Positions 34,706 to 42,671 of a stretch of DNA of 64,000 nt are shown one piece after another. Below the pieces are notes generated by a model. It ran no database searches. It had not been told where the DNA came from and saw nothing but the letters and a program-made list of their open reading frames with translations. How positions within the stretch are numbered: the first letter of the stretch is position 1; each line of letters begins with the position of its first letter. Source of the stretch: Pseudomonas sp. HAR-UPW-AIA-41 (lineage in GTDB: Bacteria > Pseudomonadota > Gammaproteobacteria > Pseudomonadales > Pseudomonadaceae); contig NZ_NSLB01000004.1 in the NCBI RefSeq assembly GCF_002304225.1, positions 248,001-312,000 on the forward strand, given 5' to 3'. The position numbers were made by a program, and so were the translations under genes.

Positions 34706-36021
34706 TGGCCTGGCTCGACACACTCACCGCCTGGCTGGCGGCCCATCCGCACTGGCTGGGTCTGGCCGTGTTCCTGCTCGCCTTCGGCGAATGCCTGGCC
34801 ATTGTTGGCTTGCTGATTCCCGGCACCGTGTTGCTGTTTGCCGTCGCCGTGCTGGCCGGCAATGGCGCCCTGCCATTGTGGGAAACCCTGCTGCTGGGCT
34901 TTGTCGGCGGCATGCTCGGCGACCTGTGCAGCTACGCACTGGGACGCCGCTTCCACCAGAACATTCGCGGGCTGCCGGTACTGCGCGACCATCCACAATG
35001 GCTGGCCAGCGCCGAACAGCACTTTGAGCGCTACGGCGTGATCAGCCTGCTGGCGGGGCGCTTCATCGGCCCGCTGCGCCCGATGCTGCCCATGGTCGCC
35101 GGCATGCTCGACATGCCATTCGGGCGTTTCACTGCCGTCAGCCTGCTGGCCGGCAGCGGCTGGGCCGTTGCCTACCTGCTGCCCGGCTGGGCCACCGGTG
35201 CCGCCCTGCGCCTGCCGCTGCCGGAAGACTTCTGGCAGAACGCCGCGCTGGTCGCCGGCGGCCTGGCACTGCTGCTGGGCCTGACGATCCACGGTACCCT
35301 GCGCGAACAGCGCCGGACCACGCCAATGAGCGCCCTGCTCAGCCTCGCCCTGCTGATCGCCCTGCTGATTGGCTGGCGCGGCCTGGCCGATCTGGATCAG
35401 GGCCTGCTCAGCCTGGTGCAGGAGCAACGCCATGAAACACTGGATGGTCTGATGGTGGTGATCACCCGCCTCGGCGACCTGACCACCCAGGTTGCCGCCG
35501 GCACGCTGCTGATCGCACTGCTGGCGCTGGCCCGGCAGTGGCGTGCCCTGATGTTTGCTGCCATTGCACTGCTCGGCACAGCCGTCAGCAACGGCCTGCT
35601 CAAGGAGTTGATTGAGCGGGCACGCCCCGAGGTGCTGCTGGAGCCACTGCACACCTTCAGCCTGCCTAGCGGGCACAGCTCTGCTGCCTTTGCTTTCTTT
35701 CTGGTACTGGGGATTCTCGCCGGACGTGGCCTGCCGGGACGCTCACGCCTGGCCTGGCTGCTGCTCGCCTGCCTGCCGGCCCTGGCCATTGCCGTATCGC
35801 GCCTGTATCTCGGCGTGCACTGGCCCAGCGATCTGCTGGCTGGCGGCCTGCTGGCCAGCACCTGGTGCGCCTTCAGCCTGGCGCTCATGCAGCGTCATCA
35901 GGTGATGCCGGCATTGCCGGCCAAAGTCTGGTGGCTGCTGCTACCAGCCCTGCTGGCGCTGTTTGGTGCCTTCGCCACCTGGGCCCTGCCGGCAGCCATC
36001 GAGCTGTACCGCTACCGCTGA
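34705..36021 (+). CDS. DedA-PAP2 phosphatase fusion, membrane protein
   Basis: A 438-residue protein of two membrane modules. Residues 1 to about 195 are a DedA/SNARE-associated domain (FGECLAIVGLLIPGTVLLF, GRFIGPLRPMLPMVAGM). Residues about 205-438 are a PAP2 phosphatase with intact active-site motifs: KELIERARP (300-308), PSGH (321-324) and SRLYLGVHWPSD (366-377). DedA proteins include polyprenyl-phosphate flippases, and PAP2 enzymes make undecaprenyl phosphate. Fusion suggests dephosphorylation coupled to lipid-carrier recycling or phospholipid turnover; that is inference. Confidence 0.93.
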   Translation: MAWLDTLTAWLAAHPHWLGLAVFLLAFGECLAIVGLLIPGTVLLFAVAVLAGNGALPLWETLLLGFVGGMLGDLCSYALGRRFHQNIRGLPVLRDHPQWLASAEQHFERYGVISLLAGRFIGPLRPMLPMVAGMLDMPFGRFTAVSLLAGSGWAVAYLLPGWATGAALRLPLPEDFWQNAALVAGGLALLLGLTIHGTLREQRRTTPMSALLSLALLIALLIGWRGLADLDQGLLSLVQEQRHETLDGLMVVITRLGDLTTQVAAGTLLIALLALARQWRALMFAAIALLGTAVSNGLLKELIERARPEVLLEPLHTFSLPSGHSSAAFAFFLVLGILAGRGLPGRSRLAWLLLACLPALAIAVSRLYLGVHWPSDLLAGGLLASTWCAFSLALMQRHQVMPALPAKVWWLLLPALLALFGAFATWALPAAIELYRYR

Positions 36022-36027
36022 GCGCCT

Positions 36028-36618
36028 TCAGGCAATCAGTTCGCCCTGCAGGGCACTGAGAAAGGTCTGTATGCGCGCCAGGCGCTGCGCGGCATCCGCC
36101 TCCTCAAGCAGCTCCAGCTTCTGCTCCTGACTCAGCGGCAGCAGATAGGCCAGTTGATGCGCCAGCGCCTGTTGGCCCTCGACCACACCCCCCATGCCCA
36201 GCGCCGCCACCATGGGATGCTCGGCCAGCGCCAACAGCAGGGCTGCCAGGTCGACATGCTCGGCCAGCAGCGGGCGGTCCTCGCCTTCGTCCAGCCACTG
36301 CACCTCGGCCAGCAGCAACTGATCAGGCTGCACCCGGGAGGACTGCACGGTAAAACGCCGCCCACCCTCAACCCGTATGCCGAGCAGACCATTGCCCTGC
36401 TGGTGAAAGTCGCGGATCAGCGCTTCGCAGCCATGCCAGGCGAAACGCCCGGGAGCCTCGCCCACCTCGCGCCCCTCAAGGATGCCGACCACGCCAAAAC
36501 CTTCGCCGCGCTTCATACATGCGGACACCATATCCAGATAGCGCGCCTCGAAAATCTGCAGATCGAGACGGCAGCCGGGAAACAGCACGGTATTGAGAGG
36601 AAACAACGGCAGGCTCAC
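36028..36618 (-). CDS. LON N-terminal (substrate-binding) domain protein
   Basis: A 196-residue stand-alone LON substrate-binding domain (SLPLFPLNTVLFPGCRLDLQ start, IFEARYLDMVSACMKRGEGF). It lacks the ATPase and protease parts. The role is unknown; such proteins are common next to envelope genes in Pseudomonas. The start is taken as GTG 36618 because GAGGAG lies six bases upstream, overlapping the lrgB stop, so translation is probably coupled to lrgB. Confidence 0.88.
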   Translation of the reverse strand: MSLPLFPLNTVLFPGCRLDLQIFEARYLDMVSACMKRGEGFGVVGILEGREVGEAPGRFAWHGCEALIRDFHQQGNGLLGIRVEGGRRFTVQSSRVQPDQLLLAEVQWLDEGEDRPLLAEHVDLAALLLALAEHPMVAALGMGGVVEGQQALAHQLAYLLPLSQEQKLELLEEADAAQRLARIQTFLSALQGELIA

Positions 36619-36628
36619 AGAAGGCTCC

Positions 36629-37345
36629 TCACACAATCAGTGCCACGACCAACGGCAACAGCACCGCGGTGGCCACCCCCATCAGACTCATCGACAGCGC
36701 AGCAAAGGCGCCGCACTCCTCGCCCTCCTGCAGCGCCCGCGCCGTGCCCACCGCATGGGCGGCCAGGCCCAGAGCCATGCCCTGCGCCGCCGGATGGCGG
36801 ACGCCAACCAAACGCAGCAGCTCGGGACCGAACATCGCACCCAGCACCCCGGTAAGCAGCACGAACACCGCCGCCAGCGCAGCCACGCCGCCGATCTCGG
36901 CGGCCACCAGCATGGCGATGGGCGAGGTCACCGACTTGGGTGCCAGGGTCATGAGCATCTGCTGGTCGACACCGAACAGCCAGCCCAGACCGACACCCAG
37001 TACGGTGGCAACCACGCCGGCCAGCACCAGGGTGATCAACACCGGCCAGAACAGCAGGCGGATGCGCTTGAGGTTCATGAACAGCGGCACAGCCAAAGCC
37101 ACCGTGGCCGGTCCCAGAAACAGGGTCAGCAGCTCGCTATGGCGACGGTATTCCTCAAAGCCGATATCCAGCAGCCACAGGCTGCCGATCACCAGCGCCA
37201 TGGACACCAGTACCGGCTGCAGGAACACCCAGCGCGTGCGCTCGTAGGCGGCCATGGCCAGTTGGTAACTACCCAGGGTCAGGCCGAAGGCAAACAGCGG
37301 GTGGTGGATGACAGCCTGCCAGGCCGCCTGCCAGTCGGCGCTCAT
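36629..37345 (-). CDS. lrgB: LrgB/CidB-family membrane protein
   Basis: A 238-residue protein with about six to seven membrane segments and the LrgB signature LAPKSVTSPIAM and the C-terminal GLAAHAVGTARALQEGEECGAF. With LrgA it belongs to the holin-like Cid/Lrg systems; plant and bacterial members also move glycolate or pyruvate. The start overlaps the lrgA stop (ATGA). Confidence 0.93.
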   Translation of the reverse strand: MSADWQAAWQAVIHHPLFAFGLTLGSYQLAMAAYERTRWVFLQPVLVSMALVIGSLWLLDIGFEEYRRHSELLTLFLGPATVALAVPLFMNLKRIRLLFWPVLITLVLAGVVATVLGVGLGWLFGVDQQMLMTLAPKSVTSPIAMLVAAEIGGVAALAAVFVLLTGVLGAMFGPELLRLVGVRHPAAQGMALGLAAHAVGTARALQEGEECGAFAALSMSLMGVATAVLLPLVVALIV

Positions 37346-37701
37346 GGTGCCTCCCGGCGCTGCTGACGCTCGATCAGGCGCTGCATCAGCCAGCCGGTAA
37401 ACAGCAGGGCCAGCACCAGCGACAGCAACAGCGCCGCTGCCAGCGCCCAGAAATTGGCCTTCAGCACCGGGCCATACAGCATCACCCCGGCCGCCGCAGG
37501 AACCAGCAGCAAGGGCAGGTAGCGCAACAGGCTGGTCGAGGCCACGGCCAGCGGTTCGTCCACCTCACCGCGCCAGAGCAGGAAGATGAACAGCAGCACC
37601 AGGCCGATGATCGGCCCGGGCAGAAAACTCAGCCACAGCACATTGAGCAGAGTGCCGAGCAACTGGAACAGCACCAGCGCGGTCAGGCCACGGAGCAGCA
37701 T
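37342..37701 (-). CDS. lrgA: LrgA/CidA-family holin-like membrane protein
   Basis: A 119-residue protein with four membrane helices; LLGTLLNVLWLSFLPGPIIG and LRYLPLLLVPAAAGVM are the CidA/LrgA family blocks. ATG 37701 has AGGAG seven bases upstream; a TTG five codons earlier is less likely. It is first in the lrgA-lrgB-LON domain unit. No LysR-type CidR is adjacent. Confidence 0.93.
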   Translation of the reverse strand: MLLRGLTALVLFQLLGTLLNVLWLSFLPGPIIGLVLLFIFLLWRGEVDEPLAVASTSLLRYLPLLLVPAAAGVMLYGPVLKANFWALAAALLLSLVLALLFTGWLMQRLIERQQRREAP

Positions 37702-37921
37702 GGAAATCTCCTGCAAGCATGCCGCGGCATTATGGCAGTTCGTCGCCGGGTGGATAAACGATGATTTCGCGCACTGATGCGCTTGACCAAGGCGCAGCCG
37801 CGTGATGATCTAGGGCCATAGCGCACCGGGCGATCCAGCACCCGAGGCTGAGCAGGACCGCACAGCCAAGCTGGCAGACCGGGGCCAATAAGAATAACAA
37901 CCCGCCCCTCATGGAGGACGT

Positions 37922-38377
37922 ATGCCGTTCGTAGCAGTTGCAGACATCAAGAACTATATCGGTAAGGAACTCGGCCGCTCGGAGTGGCTGACCATCGATC
38001 AGGAACGCATCAACCAGTTCGCCGAGTGCACCGGCGACCATCAGTTCATCCACGTTGACCCCGAGAAAGCCAAGCTGACCCCGTTCGGCGGCACCATTGC
38101 CCACGGCTTCCTCTCGCTGTCGCTGGTGCCCATGCTCATGGAAAAAATCATGATCATGCCCGAGGGTCTGAAAATGGCCGTCAACTATGGTCTGGACAGC
38201 GTGCGCTTCATCCAACCGGTCAAGGTCAATTCCAAGGTGCGCCTGGTCGTCACCCTGACCGACGCCAACGAGAAGAACCCCGGCCAATGGCTGCTCAAAG
38301 CCAAGGCGGTGCTGGAGATCGAAGGTCAGGAAAAACCGGCCTACATCGCCGAGCCGCTGACTCTCTGCTTCGTCTGA
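37922..38377 (+). CDS. MaoC-family (R)-specific enoyl-CoA hydratase-like protein
   Basis: A 151-residue single hot-dog-fold protein. The hydratase-2 active-site motif is intact: FAECTGDHQFIHVDPEKA (catalytic Asp/His) and GGTIAHGFLSLSLVPM. It begins after a clear GGAGG. It probably hydrates trans-2-enoyl-CoA or a related thioester; the pathway is not given by context. It is followed by a strong terminator. Confidence 0.92.
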   Translation: MPFVAVADIKNYIGKELGRSEWLTIDQERINQFAECTGDHQFIHVDPEKAKLTPFGGTIAHGFLSLSLVPMLMEKIMIMPEGLKMAVNYGLDSVRFIQPVKVNSKVRLVVTLTDANEKNPGQWLLKAKAVLEIEGQEKPAYIAEPLTLCFV

Positions 38378-38391
38378 GTCCGGCCGCTCCG

Positions 38392-38417
38392 AAAAGCCCG
38401 CTCCGGCGGGCTTTTTT
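38392..38417 (+). terminator. Terminator after the MaoC gene
   Basis: AAGCCCGC-TCC-GGCGGGCTT followed by a T-run (TTTTTT). Confidence 0.88.
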
Positions 38418-38453
38418 GCGCCAGAATGGAAGCAATACCGCCAAGGACCTGCC

Positions 38454-40163
38454 ATGCACCGCCTACTACCACTGAGCCTTGCGCTTCTGCTCGCCGCCTG
38501 CGGCGACGGTGAGCCGCTGACACCGCCCGATGCCCGCCTGCCAGACGGCGCGCGTTACCGCGGCGCAGTCGTCGACGGGCTCTTGCAAGGCCAGGGCCGT
38601 CTCGACTACCCCAACGGCAGCTGGCTCAGCGGCCGCTTCGTCAACGGCCAGCTCAACGGCCCGGGTGAATGGCGCGATCCCAAGGGGGCGAACTATCAGG
38701 GCGAATTCGTCGAGGGCGAATTTTCCGGCCAGGGTCGCCTGACCTATGCCGACGGCAGCGAGTATGTAGGCGCTTTCAAGCACGGGCGCATGCACGGCGA
38801 GGGGCGCCTGACCCAGGGCGAGCTGAGCTACAGCGGTGGCTTTCGCAACGATCGTTTCCACGGTTACGGCACCCTCGAACTAGCCGACGGCAGCCGCCAT
38901 CAGGGACAGTTCGTCAGGGGCGAAGCGACCGGCCAGGGCGTGCTGGTGGACGGCGATGGCAATCAGTTCAGCGGCCTGTTCAAGCGCGGCCGCCTGAACG
39001 GCGAAGGCAGCTTTGTCGGCAGTGACGGCAGCCGTTACAGCGGCCAGTTCAAGGATCAGCGCTTTCACGGCCAGGGCCGCTATGAAAGCGCCGAGGGCGA
39101 TGTGTGGAGCGGCCATTTCCGCCACGGCGAACTGCGCGGCCAGGGCGAGTTCCGCAGCGCCGACGGTGAACACTACGTCGGTGAGCTGCGCAACTGGCAG
39201 TACCACGGACCGGGTGACTTGCGCCTGACCGACGGCAGCCGCTATCAGGGCCAGTTCGCCCACGGCCAGTATCAGGGCGAGGGTCACCTGACCCTGGCCG
39301 ATGGCCAGATCGAGGCCGGCCACTGGCTGAACGGCGTGCGTCTGCGTGATGCTGATGGCCAATCACTGGCCGACCCGCTGGAGCAGGGCATCCTCAGGCA
39401 GGGGCAACTGCTGCAGGAGGCCCTCGCGGCGGTGCCTGCCTCCACCCCGGCCAGCGAGCTGTACAGCCTGACCCTGGCCGGCGACGGCCAGCAGAGCGTC
39501 TTCCTGCGCGAGGCCGACTACGTCAGCCGGCTGCTGCGCGAGCGCTTCGGCGCGCGGGGCAACATCACCCTGATCAACCACCGCGAGCAGTTCACCAGAC
39601 GCCCGCTGGCCAGCCGCGAAAGCCTGCGCCAGGCCATCCAGACACTGGCCGAACGCAGCGGAAACGAAGACCTGATCTTCCTCTACCTGACCAGCCACGG
39701 CTCGCACGACCACCAGCTGGTGCTGCAACAGCCCGGTCTGGAACTCAACAACCTGCCGGCCGCCGAGCTGGCCGAGCTGCTCAAGCCCTTGCGCGAACGG
39801 CACAAGGTGCTGGTGATTTCCGCCTGCTTCTCCGGCGGTTTCATTGCCCCGCTGCAGGACGACAAGACCCTGATCATGACGGCTGCCCGTGCCGACCGGG
39901 TCTCCTTCGGCTGCTCCGAAGAAAACGACTTCACCTACTTCGGCCGCGCTCTGTTCGAGCAGGCCCTGCAGCAAACCGACAACCTCGGTGAGGCCTTCGC
40001 GCTGGCCAAGCGCTACGTGAGCGAGCGTGAAAAAGCCGAGGACTTCGAGGCCTCCGAGCCGCAACTGGCCGACGCCCCCGCCGTGCAGAAAGCCTGGAAT
40101 ACCTTGCGCCAGCAGCAACGCGCCGCGCTGGCCCAGAACAGCCGCCAGGAGAGCGCGCCATGA
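38454..40163 (+). CDS. Lipoprotein with MORN repeats and a C13-type cysteine peptidase domain
   Basis: A 569-residue lipoprotein (lipobox LLAACGD). Residues about 35-290 hold eleven MORN-type repeats of about 23 residues (pattern YxGxFxxGxxxGxGxLxxxDGS). Residues about 335-530 form a caspase/legumain-like domain with a catalytic pair His415 (YLTSHGSHDH) and Cys458 (VISACFSGGF), as in Peptidase_C13. The substrate and role are unknown. Export as a lipoprotein places the MORN blade and protease at the periplasmic face of a membrane. Similar proteins are found at this place in Pseudomonas. It is followed by two soluble genes at 40204 and 40847. Confidence 0.88.
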   Translation: MHRLLPLSLALLLAACGDGEPLTPPDARLPDGARYRGAVVDGLLQGQGRLDYPNGSWLSGRFVNGQLNGPGEWRDPKGANYQGEFVEGEFSGQGRLTYADGSEYVGAFKHGRMHGEGRLTQGELSYSGGFRNDRFHGYGTLELADGSRHQGQFVRGEATGQGVLVDGDGNQFSGLFKRGRLNGEGSFVGSDGSRYSGQFKDQRFHGQGRYESAEGDVWSGHFRHGELRGQGEFRSADGEHYVGELRNWQYHGPGDLRLTDGSRYQGQFAHGQYQGEGHLTLADGQIEAGHWLNGVRLRDADGQSLADPLEQGILRQGQLLQEALAAVPASTPASELYSLTLAGDGQQSVFLREADYVSRLLRERFGARGNITLINHREQFTRRPLASRESLRQAIQTLAERSGNEDLIFLYLTSHGSHDHQLVLQQPGLELNNLPAAELAELLKPLRERHKVLVISACFSGGFIAPLQDDKTLIMTAARADRVSFGCSEENDFTYFGRALFEQALQQTDNLGEAFALAKRYVSEREKAEDFEASEPQLADAPAVQKAWNTLRQQQRAALAQNSRQESAP

Positions 40164-40203
40164 GCCCACATAAGCCTTCAGAACAGGCACCAGGGAGTTC
40201 ACC

Positions 40204-40845
40204 ATGTATCTGACGCCACAACGCATTCTGCTTGCCGGCGCCACCGGCCTGACCGGCGAACACCTGCTCGACCGTCTGCTCAACGAGCGCACCGTCGAGC
40301 GCGTGCTTGCCCCCAGCCGCCGGCCGCTGGCCGAACACCTGCATCTGGAAAACCCCGTCGGTGAACTGGCCGACCTGCTGCCAAAGCTGCAAGGCCCGCT
40401 GGACACTGCCTTCTGCTGCCTGGGCACCACGATCAAGCAGGCCGGCTCGCAGGAAGCCTTCCGCGCGGTCGACTATGAACTGGTGCTGGCCTTTGCCGAG
40501 CGTGCCAAAGCCCTCGGCGTGCGCCATCTGCTGGTGATCAGCGCGCTGGGCGCCAATGCCCGCTCGCTGGTGTTCTACAACCGGGTCAAGGGCGAGCTGG
40601 AGCAGGCCCTGCAAACCCTCGGCTTCGAGCAGCTGACCATCGCCCGCCCCTCGCTGCTGCTGGGCAACCGCAGCCAGCCACGCGCCGGCGAAGGCCTGGC
40701 CGCCCCACTGATGCGCCTGATCCCCGGCAACTACCGCGCCATCGAAGCCTGCACCCTGGCCCGCGCCCTGTGGCGCCTGGCCCTGGAGGAAGGCAAAGGC
40801 GTGCGCATCGTCGAATCCGCCGAGCTGCGCCACCTGGGACGCTGA
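40204..40845 (+). CDS. Atypical SDR, NAD(P)-binding protein (TIP30-like)
   Basis: A 213-residue Rossmann protein. The nucleotide-binding glycine motif is [38 protein letters not shown] carries the usual Ser and YxxxK active-site residues (YNRVK). It belongs to the NAD(P)-dependent epimerase-like group related to TIP30/HTATIP2. The substrate is unknown. ATG 40204 follows AGGGAG. It ends one base before the next gene, so they are co-transcribed. Confidence 0.85.
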   Translation: MYLTPQRILLAGATGLTGEHLLDRLLNERTVERVLAPSRRPLAEHLHLENPVGELADLLPKLQGPLDTAFCCLGTTIKQAGSQEAFRAVDYELVLAFAERAKALGVRHLLVISALGANARSLVFYNRVKGELEQALQTLGFEQLTIARPSLLLGNRSQPRAGEGLAAPLMRLIPGNYRAIEACTLARALWRLALEEGKGVRIVESAELRHLGR

Positions 40846-40846
40846 G

Positions 40847-41461
40847 ATGAAGGCCCTGTACGAGCGCCATGTGCTGCCGCACCTGATCGACTACGCCTGT
40901 GGCATGGGCGCGGTAATGAAAACCCGCGCCCAGGTTGTTCCACTGGCCGAAGGCGAGGTGCTGGAAATCGGCATCGGCAGCGGTCTCAACCTGAGTTTCT
41001 ATGACCCGGCCAAAGTCCGCCGCATCGTCGGCGTCGACCCCTCCGCCGACATGCAGAAGCTGGCCCGCCAGCGCGCCGAGCAGATCAGCATCCCGGTGGA
41101 GATGATTGCCCTGGAGCTCGGACAGATTCAGGCAGAGGATGCCCGCTTCGACAGCATCGTCTGCACCTTTACCCTGTGCACCATCCCCGACGCTGTCGCC
41201 GCCCTGCGCGAGATGCGTCGGGTGCTCAAGCCCGGCGGCAAGCTGCTGTTCAGCGAACATGGCCTGGCCCCCGATGCGCCGGTGGTACGCTGGCAGAACC
41301 GCCTCACCCCGCTGTGGAAGCCCCTAGCCGGCGGCTGCCACCTCAACCGCGATATTCCGGCACTGCTCGAAGCCGGCGGTTTCACCATCGGACAGCTGGA
41401 AACCAGCTACCTCAAGGGCCCGCGCCCGATGACCTGGGTCTACCGCGGCTGGGCCAACTGA
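40847..41461 (+). CDS. Class I SAM-dependent methyltransferase (UbiE/METTL7-like)
   Basis: A 204-residue methyltransferase. The SAM motif is EVLEIGIGSGLNLSFYD, then IVGVDPSADM and FTLCTIPDAVAALREMRRVL, KPGGKLLFSEHG. The N-terminus (YERHVLPHLIDYACGM) resembles METTL7-type small-molecule or thiol methyltransferases. The natural substrate is not known. It is coupled to the preceding SDR gene and converges on the lipoprotein gene at 41465. Confidence 0.87.
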   Translation: MKALYERHVLPHLIDYACGMGAVMKTRAQVVPLAEGEVLEIGIGSGLNLSFYDPAKVRRIVGVDPSADMQKLARQRAEQISIPVEMIALELGQIQAEDARFDSIVCTFTLCTIPDAVAALREMRRVLKPGGKLLFSEHGLAPDAPVVRWQNRLTPLWKPLAGGCHLNRDIPALLEAGGFTIGQLETSYLKGPRPMTWVYRGWAN

Positions 41462-41464
41462 GTA

Positions 41465-41782
41465 TCAGAGGCCACCGCTTACGCCCAGCGTCACGCCCAG
41501 CTCGGCAGCCACGGCAAACGGCAGCAGCAGGGTATCGAGCAGCGCACTGAACGGCAGATCAGCCTGCGGGTAAGCCGGCGCCGGCGTGCCGAAGCGCTCG
41601 GTCGGGCAGCAGCCGCCATTGATGGCGTACCAGTCCAGCCGCGTGCCGGCATAGATCACCGGAGCATCGGCCTTGGCCGCATTCAGCGTGCTGATGCTGG
41701 CGCACCCCTGCAGCATGCTGCAGGCCAGCAGCAGGGCTGGCAGCGCCTTAGCAGGCTTTTGAAAAACTACCTGCGTTGCCAT
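41465..41782 (-). CDS. YceK/YidQ-family lipoprotein, N-terminus supplied by a repeat
   Basis: A 105-residue lipoprotein: lipobox MLQGC, then YAGTRLDWYAINGGC and DLPFSALLDTLLLPFAVAAE, the DUF1375/YceK pattern. The function is unknown. The only usable ATG (41782) lies within palindromic element copy 2, so the first about 12 residues (MATQVVFQKPAK) come from the repeat, and no ribosome site precedes it. The native start was probably displaced by the element; expression may be impaired. Confidence 0.7.
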   Translation of the reverse strand: MATQVVFQKPAKALPALLLACSMLQGCASISTLNAAKADAPVIYAGTRLDWYAINGGCCPTERFGTPAPAYPQADLPFSALLDTLLLPFAVAAELGVTLGVSGGL

Positions 41783-41894
41783 CGCAGTGTTAAAAACAGA
41801 CTCAGAATGCTCATTTACCACTCGTAAACTCCGCTTCTTCGCCTGTTTTTGCCTTGCGCTGGCTGCCTCGCCAACGCTTTTCAACAGCCTACTA
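41749..41894. repeat. Palindromic intergenic element, copy 2
   Basis: The outer arms are TAGCAGGCTTTTGAAAA (from 41749) and the inverted TTTTCAACAGCCTACTA (ending 41894), with 2 mismatches. The core ATGCTCATTTAC-CACTC-GTAAACTCCGCTT and the TTAAAAACAG / CTGTTTTTGCC inner arms match copy 1. It includes the ubiX stop codon at one edge and the lipoprotein start at the other. Confidence 0.85.
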
Positions 41895-42521
41895 GTCATC
41901 GCTGGCCAGGTGATACTCGCCCCAGCGCGGCAGCATGTCCTGGGGAATGTTCAGGCAGTTGAGGATGCGCGCGACCACGAAGTCGACCAGATCATCGATC
42001 GTCTGCGGCTGATGGTAGAAGCCCGGCGCCGCCGGCAGGATGGTCACGCCCAGATTGGACAGCTTGAGCATGTTCTCCAGATGGATGCTGGAGAACGGCG
42101 CCTCGCGCGGCACCAGAATCAGCTGACGACGTTCCTTGAGCACCACATCGGCGGCACGCTCGATCAGGTTGTTGCAGGCTCCGGTGGCAATGGCCGACAG
42201 GGTGCCGGTCGAGCACGGCACCACCACCATGGCGCTCGGCGCGCCCGAGCCGGAAGCCGGCGGCGCCATCCAGTCTTCCTTGCCGTACACGCGGATCTGC
42301 CCCGGCGCAGCGCCGGTGTATTCACTGAGGAAGGCCTGCATGGCCTGCGGCTTGGCCGGCAGAGCCACATCGGTCTCGGTGGCCATCACCAGTTGCGCCG
42401 CCTTGGAGATGAGGAAGTGCACCTCGCGGTCCTCCTGCACCAGGCAGTCGAGCAGACGCAGGCCATACTGCGCGCCGGAGGCGCCGGTCATGGCCAAGGT
42501 GATGCGTTCTGGTCCAACCAT
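41892..42521 (-). CDS. ubiX: Flavin prenyltransferase UbiX
   Basis: A 209-residue flavoprotein that makes prenylated FMN for the UbiD decarboxylase of ubiquinone synthesis. Motifs are [58 protein letters not shown] and [17 protein letters not shown]. Its start and stop codons both touch palindromic elements (copies 3 and 2). A weak ribosome site (GAGAG) is located in the outer arm of copy 3. Confidence 0.96.
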   Translation of the reverse strand: MVGPERITLAMTGASGAQYGLRLLDCLVQEDREVHFLISKAAQLVMATETDVALPAKPQAMQAFLSEYTGAAPGQIRVYGKEDWMAPPASGSGAPSAMVVVPCSTGTLSAIATGACNNLIERAADVVLKERRQLILVPREAPFSSIHLENMLKLSNLGVTILPAAPGFYHQPQTIDDLVDFVVARILNCLNIPQDMLPRWGEYHLASDD

Positions 42522-42663
42522 AAATTCACTCTCACTGCTGTTGCGCTGGGTTATGCCGCGTTGGAACCCTGCTCAAAATGCTCATTTACGCGCAGTAAAC
42601 TGCGCTTTTTCGCAGGTTTCCGCCTTGCCTAACCTGCGCTCACGACGCATTGAGAGCGAATTT
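42522..42663. repeat. Palindromic intergenic element, copy 3
   Basis: Outer arms AAATTCACTCTCA (42522-42534) and TGAGAGCGAATTT (42651-42663) are inverted with one mismatch. The core ATGCTCATTTAC-GCGCA-GTAAACTGCGCTTTTTCG matches copies 1 and 2, but the inner arms read GGAACCCTGC / GCAGGTTTCC, a paired change. It lies between mpl and ubiX on the same transcript strand. Confidence 0.83.
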
Positions 42664-42671
42664 TCCGCTGT

